Assembly (NCBI GenBank): GCA_958295845.1
Contig: OY282376.1
Coordinates: forward strand, 3,795,022 to 3,859,021
DNA length: 64,000 nt
Direction of reading: 5' to 3'
Source: Caldilineaceae bacterium
Lineage (GTDB): Bacteria > Chloroflexota > Anaerolineae > Caldilineales > Caldilineaceae
The notes under the pieces are model-generated. The model was not told where the DNA came from. It saw only the letters and a program-made list of their open reading frames with translations, and did not search any database. A program made the position numbers and the translations under genes. Below are positions 61,318-64,000 of the stretch, piece by piece; within the stretch, counting starts at the first letter, position 1, and every line of letters starts with the position of its first letter.

Positions 61318-63282
61318 ATGGATTCCAAACGAGTTCGCAACGGCATGATCTACTTCCTCCTGGTTGTAGCTCTCGGCGCGTTTCTCTATATTGTCCTGAG
61401 CAACCAGGGCAGCAACATTTCGGCGAACGTTTCGATCGCTGAGATCGCGTCCCTGGTACGCGGCGGCAACGTTCAGGAAATTCACGTAGACGGGGATGAA
61501 GTATTCGCCTACTCCGGCGGCAAGCTGATTGGTTCACGCAAGGAGACCGGTATTGGGCTGGTCGAGACGCTCGAGAATCTGGGCGTAACCGAAGACCAGC
61601 TTTCTGCAGTCAATGTGCAGATCGAAGCGCCCAGCGGGTGGGAGGTGTACGGCAGCATTCTGCTCGCCCTGTTGCCGATCCTGCTGATCGCAGTCTTTTT
61701 CATCTTTATACTGCGGCAGGCCCAGGGCGCGGGCAATCAGGCCTTCAGCTTCAGCAAGAGCAAGGCGCGCATGTTCACCGGCGACCAACCGGCCGTTAAC
61801 TTCGGTGACGTGGCCGGCAATGAGGAAGCCCGGCAGGATCTGGAGGAGGTGGTTGAGTTCCTCAAAGAGCCGCAGAAGTTCGCGTCTCTTGGCGCCCGCA
61901 TCCCCAAGGGCGTTCTTCTGGTTGGGCCGCCCGGCACCGGCAAGACGCTGATGGCGAAGGCGGTCTCCGGAGAAGCGGGTGTCCCGTTCTTCAACATAAG
62001 CGGCTCCGAGTTCGTGGAAATGTTTGTTGGTGTCGGGGCCAGCCGCGTGCGGGACCTGTTCGAACAGGCCAAGAAAAACTCTCCCTGCATCATTTTCATC
62101 GACGAAATCGACGCTGTTGGCCGGCACCGCGGCGCAGGATTGGGCGGCTCGCACGATGAGCGCGAGCAGACTCTGAACCAGATTCTGGTCGAGATGGACG
62201 GCTTTGACACGGATGTCAATATCATTATCATTGCCGCAACCAACAGGCCGGACATCCTGGACCCGGCGCTGTTGCGGCCCGGTCGCTTCGACCGGCGGGT
62301 GATGATGGATTCGCCGGATGTTAAGGGCCGGCGGCAGATCCTCGATGTACACGTGAAGGGCAAGCCGCTGGCAACCGACATCGACCTGGAGGTCGTTGCC
62401 AAGCAGACGCCCGGTTTCGTCGGCGCCGACATCGAGAATCTGGTGAATGAAGCCGCGATTCTGGCTGCGCGCCGCAATCGACGCTCGATAGGCCTGGCTG
62501 AATTCCAGGAAGCGATTGAGCGGGTCATTGCCGGCCCGGAACGGCGCAGCCGGGTCATGTCTCCTAAGGAAAAGGAGATCATCGCCTACCATGAGGCCGG
62601 ACACGCCGTGGCGATGCACGTACTTCCCAAACATGACCCCGTACATAAAGTAACCATCGTACCCAGGGGCATGGCAGGCGGCTATACGATGCCCTTGCCG
62701 GAGGAAGAGTCCAACCTGAGCACGAGAGACAAGTTCCGCGATGAACTGGCAGCGCTCCTGGGCGGACGGGTCGCGGAGGAGATCCGCTTCGAAGACGTTA
62801 CAACCGGGGCCAGCAACGACCTGGAACGCGTGACGAACATGGCCCGTCTGATGATCACCCAATGGGGCATGAGCGACGTGCTTGGCCCTGTCCAATACGG
62901 TGAACGGGAAGAGATGGTATTTCTGGGCCGGGGCATCGCCGAAACCCGCAATTACAGCGACAAAGTTGCGCAGGAGATCGATGAAGAGGTTCGCAACCTG
63001 GTAGACGAGGCCCACCGACGCTGCCACGAGATTCTGACCTCCTATGAGGACCGCCTTGATGCCGTGGCCGGGGCTCTGCTCGAGCAGGAGACTCTACATG
63101 CTTCGGAGTTCCAGGCGATCATGCGCGGCGAAGACCCATTCCAATCGATTGACGACGTCGAAGCAGGCCAGACCAGCGGCACACCAACCTCGGAAAGGGA
63201 CGGAAACGAACGGTCCCAAGAGGAGGATAGCCATGATCAAGGCCTGGACTTGAGCGGTGGGACATTGCCGGCTCCTGCCTGA
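61318..63282 (+). CDS. ftsH: ATP-dependent membrane zinc protease FtsH
   Basis: Membrane AAA protease for quality control of membrane and short-lived proteins. The 654-aa product has two membrane segments (about 10-28 and 111-133), Walker A GPPGTGKT (about 203-210), Walker [10 protein letters not shown], the second region of homology ([18 protein letters not shown]), and the zinc site HEAGH (425-429). GAGGAG precedes the ATG. The C-terminal tail is Ser/Glu-rich. Length and order are standard. Confidence 0.98.
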   Translation: MDSKRVRNGMIYFLLVVALGAFLYIVLSNQGSNISANVSIAEIASLVRGGNVQEIHVDGDEVFAYSGGKLIGSRKETGIGLVETLENLGVTEDQLSAVNVQIEAPSGWEVYGSILLALLPILLIAVFFIFILRQAQGAGNQAFSFSKSKARMFTGDQPAVNFGDVAGNEEARQDLEEVVEFLKEPQKFASLGARIPKGVLLVGPPGTGKTLMAKAVSGEAGVPFFNISGSEFVEMFVGVGASRVRDLFEQAKKNSPCIIFIDEIDAVGRHRGAGLGGSHDEREQTLNQILVEMDGFDTDVNIIIIAATNRPDILDPALLRPGRFDRRVMMDSPDVKGRRQILDVHVKGKPLATDIDLEVVAKQTPGFVGADIENLVNEAAILAARRNRRSIGLAEFQEAIERVIAGPERRSRVMSPKEKEIIAYHEAGHAVAMHVLPKHDPVHKVTIVPRGMAGGYTMPLPEEESNLSTRDKFRDELAALLGGRVAEEIRFEDVTTGASNDLERVTNMARLMITQWGMSDVLGPVQYGEREEMVFLGRGIAETRNYSDKVAQEIDEEVRNLVDEAHRRCHEILTSYEDRLDAVAGALLEQETLHASEFQAIMRGEDPFQSIDDVEAGQTSGTPTSERDGNERSQEEDSHDQGLDLSGGTLPAPA

Positions 63283-63409
63283 TCGGGGGGTGTCTTGCCC
63301 GCAACTGAACAGGCATGCCCCTGATGTTGCTTGGCCTCGTCCTGCGGGACGGGGTCTTCTCCCATAATCCGGTCACCTTTTCCATTTTACAGCAGGCACA
63401 GACTACATC

Positions 63410-64000
63410 GTGTCCCGTCTGATCTATCACCTCGACCGCATGCTGCTGGCCGGTGCGCCGACCGTCCGCTGGATAGACGGCCTGCTTCTTCTTCTTGGCG
63501 TGCTGGGCGGTTTCGGGTTCGTACCCGGTCACTTTCTCACGACAGGGGTATGTCTCGTTCTGCTCATTTCCTTCATCTGGCTGCGGCGCCACTGGCGCAC
63601 TCGGGACTACGTACAGTTTCGTGAGTCGGCGACGCCTTCGGTCACGCCTCAACCTCTGGCTCCTTCGGACAGTGTGCCGATTCACGCCAGCGGCTACTTC
63701 ACGGTCGAGGAAAAGAGCGAACGATTTACGTGGTTACAGGGGTATTACCGCACGTTTGCAACGCGTGAACATGCTGTTATCTGTCTCGTACAACCGAAAC
63801 GCTTTTTGTTGGCGGAGTGGCCCGAAAAGGATGTGGGGATGTGGTACGTCTTCTTCTTCCCCAAGTCGGTGCGCAAAATCCGCTATGGCGAGGTCAGCTA
63901 CGGAGGCATGACACAGACTTGCCTCGCGATCGAACACGAGATTGTCATCCCCAAGCGCGGCCGCTTCAGCAGAGAACGTACGGTCCAGGAGACTGTTCTG
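63410..64000 (+). CDS. Membrane protein of unknown function (partial, right edge)
   Basis: I do not recognise this family. In the frame starting at GTG 63410 the sequence stays open for 197 codons to the window end. It has two closely spaced membrane segments (about residues 22-52) followed by a hydrophilic, aromatic-rich region that includes FTVEEKSERFTWLQGYY and MWYVFFFPKSVRKIRYG. No ribosome site marks the GTG, so the true start may differ. It follows ftsH. Confidence 0.6.
   Translation, partial: MSRLIYHLDRMLLAGAPTVRWIDGLLLLLGVLGGFGFVPGHFLTTGVCLVLLISFIWLRRHWRTRDYVQFRESATPSVTPQPLAPSDSVPIHASGYFTVEEKSERFTWLQGYYRTFATREHAVICLVQPKRFLLAEWPEKDVGMWYVFFFPKSVRKIRYGEVSYGGMTQTCLAIEHEIVIPKRGRFSRERTVQETVL

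Noticed and set aside
61534..63027. 497-codon frame on the minus strand
   Set aside because: It lies wholly over ftsH, whose plus-strand frame has all family motifs. The opposite frame has no known domain.

Overview
This window looks like a chromosome segment of a member of the Chloroflexota, possibly a Caldilineae/Anaerolineae-type lineage. That assignment is inference from gene content and operon style (mreBCD-PBP2-minC, a two-residue-tailed CysO with JAMM protease, Thr/Pro-linked FN3 secreted proteins, many sugar ABC/PhyH/VOC/SDR genes). No rRNA, tRNA, CRISPR array, transposase or phage gene was seen.

Core half (1 to about 38.3 kb). On the minus strand an elongation/division operon runs mreB, mreC, mreD, PBP2, minC, with minC cut by the left edge. 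Divergent from it are tilS, a 65-aa unknown, a CoA-type NUDIX hydrolase, hpt and a LysM/M23 peptidase. A shared hairpin ends this group against rplY (L25). Next come a repeat-containing membrane protein behind a consensus promoter, a SIMPL protein, an O-antigen ligase-like protein, and a gnd/TlpA/APH operon. purH sits behind a convincing ZTP riboswitch and terminator. Then follow an SDR epimerase, an S41 protease, an M24 peptidase, a MacB-like ABC pair, the cysteine cluster (JAMM protease, CysO, rhodanese-MoeZ, CysM), a CHAT-domain protease and mutS.

Accessory half (about 38.9 to 60.1 kb). This part has wide gaps, catabolic-looking enzymes and decayed genes. It holds VOC, a TPP enzyme and a broken Gfo/Idh gene, then a 1121-aa secreted FN3-LRR protein ending in a lethal-factor-like metalloprotease. 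After it come an internally deleted PhyH gene, a sugar isomerase, a sugar ABC importer with a glycosidase-like enzyme, and a promoter-led run of PhyH, VOC, two SDRs and a 2-hydroxyacid dehydrogenase. Three separate gene remnants in this half suggest ongoing gene loss. The right end returns to core genes: a Tat-exported phosphoesterase, ftsH and a membrane protein cut by the right edge.

The most interesting items are: the CysO homologue with two residues after its Gly-Gly beside a JAMM protease, with the MoeZ domains in reversed order and a terminator hairpin in its long leader; the CHAT protease of unknown partner next to mutS; the FN3-LRR-metalloprotease; and the ZTP riboswitch with an extra inserted arm.
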